Of a stretch of 5,773 bases of DNA, positions 5,357 to 5,773 are shown piece by piece. The notes under the pieces are model-generated. The model saw only the letters and a list, made by a program, of their open reading frames with translations. It did not search any database and was not told the DNA's origin. Source of the DNA: Spirochaetaceae bacterium (lineage in GTDB: Bacteria > Spirochaetota > Spirochaetia > SZUA-6 > Fen-1364); the NCBI GenBank assembly GCA_003154555.1, contig PMDT01000168.1:5668-11440 (forward strand), in the 5' to 3' direction. Positions within the stretch are counted from its first letter, which is position 1. Each line of letters begins with the position of its first letter. Made by a program: the position numbers and the translations under genes.

Positions 5357-5773
5357 CGCGCGTGCGGTCGTCGGGAATCTCTGGAGCCAGAGAAGCGACG
5401 TCCTCGTCGCAATCGGCGTCGTGGTGGTCATCATGATGCTCCTGATCCCGCTGCCCGCGGTGCTTCTGGATGTCTTCATGGCGGTCAACCTCGTTATCGC
5501 TCTCCTCATCATCCTGACGGTGCTCTATACGCGTCATGCCCTGGAGTTCTCGGTTTTCCCGACCCTGCTCCTCATCGCGACGGTTTTCGGCCTGGCCCTC
5601 AATGTCTCCTCCACCCGGCTCATCCTCACAAAGGGCCACGAGTTCAACGGTCACATCGTGCGCGCATTCGCCACGTTCGTGGTCGGCACAAAGGGCGCGG
5701 AAGGCTACGTCATTGGCATCATCATCTTCATCATCATCATCGCGGTGCAGTTCATCGTCATCACGAAGGGCGC
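5349..5773 (+). CDS. flhA: Flagellar export gate protein FlhA, N-terminal part (3' end outside window)
   Basis: The frame is open from ATG 5349 to the end of the window: 141 complete codons of a protein usually about 690-710 long. After a short cytoplasmic lead (MADARAVVGNLWSQRSD) come membrane segments at about 18-40, 43-60, 68-86 and 120-138. Family-diagnostic stretches are FPTLLLIATVFGLALNVSST (70-89), TRLIL (89-93) and FVVGTKGAEGYVIGIIIFII (110-129), leading into AVQFIVITKG (132-141), the start of the FHIPEP signature region. FlhA forms the nonameric ring of the export gate. It couples the proton gradient to export and docks chaperone-substrate complexes through its C-terminal domain, which lies outside the window. 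It follows flhB after a 36-base gap. In spirochaetes flhF and flhG usually come next, which cannot be checked here. Confidence 0.96.
   Translation, partial: MADARAVVGNLWSQRSDVLVAIGVVVVIMMLLIPLPAVLLDVFMAVNLVIALLIILTVLYTRHALEFSVFPTLLLIATVFGLALNVSSTRLILTKGHEFNGHIVRAFATFVVGTKGAEGYVIGIIIFIIIIAVQFIVITKG

Noticed and set aside
4314..5654. Long open frame of 446 codons on the minus strand opposite flhB and flhA
   Set aside because: The product is Arg/His/Asp/Glu-rich low complexity, opposite strongly conserved flhB and flhA. It is a composition artefact.
5715..5742. ATC-rich trinucleotide run suggesting a microsatellite or phase-variable tract
   Set aside because: It encodes the conserved Ile-rich membrane segment of FlhA (GIIIFIIIIAVQF). 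Changes in ATC copy number would not shift the frame.
1..5773. A new or non-flagellar type III secretion system
   Set aside because: FliM, FliY and FliO accompany the export genes, and the motifs in FliP, FliQ, FliR, FlhB and FlhA are flagellar. This is a standard motility operon.

Overview
The window is the interior of a bacterial flagellar operon, read entirely on the + strand. It runs: C-terminal end of fliM, fliY (a FliN-type switch protein with a CheC-like middle domain), fliO, fliP, fliQ, fliR, flhB and the start of flhA. Gene order and wording suggest a fairly GC-rich spirochaete, Treponema/Spirochaeta-like: fliM-fliY-fliO(Z)-fliP-fliQ-fliR-flhB-flhA without a cheY between fliY and fliO, and a FlhB N-terminus reading LQWFAAEDEGRTEEPSEHK. 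Firmicutes share much of this order but usually carry cheY after fliY. The assignment is inferred from memory of these families and was not searched.

Layout: 1-357 encodes the last 118 residues of FliM (SpoA/FliMN_C domain). 354-1505 is FliY. 1506-1596 is the only real intergenic gap, about 90 bases holding four inverted repeats in succession. 1597-2262 is FliO, most plausibly started at a CTG codon. 2259-3062 is FliP, 3059-3322 FliQ, 3319-4110 FliR and 4107-5312 FlhB. A 36-base gap spanned by a 15-codon reading frame follows, and FlhA begins at 5349 and runs off the end. Five junctions are ATGA stop/start overlaps, which points to one polycistronic mRNA with translational coupling. No rho-independent terminator with a U-tract, convincing promoter, tRNA, mobile element or CRISPR array is visible.

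How the genes work together: FliM and FliY are cytoplasmic C-ring (switch) proteins that receive CheY-P and set rotation direction. FliP, FliQ and FliR form the membrane export channel of the flagellar type III apparatus, FliO helps assemble FliP, FlhB is the self-cleaving substrate-specificity switch, and FlhA is the major export-gate component. The genes are a well-known system. What deserves a second look is the fliY-fliO junction: the fliO ribosome binding site sits in the loop, and its apparent CTG start in the stem, of a perfect 10-bp hairpin. Smaller points are the apparent loss of CheC-type catalytic asparagines in FliY and the mini-ORF bridging flhB and flhA.
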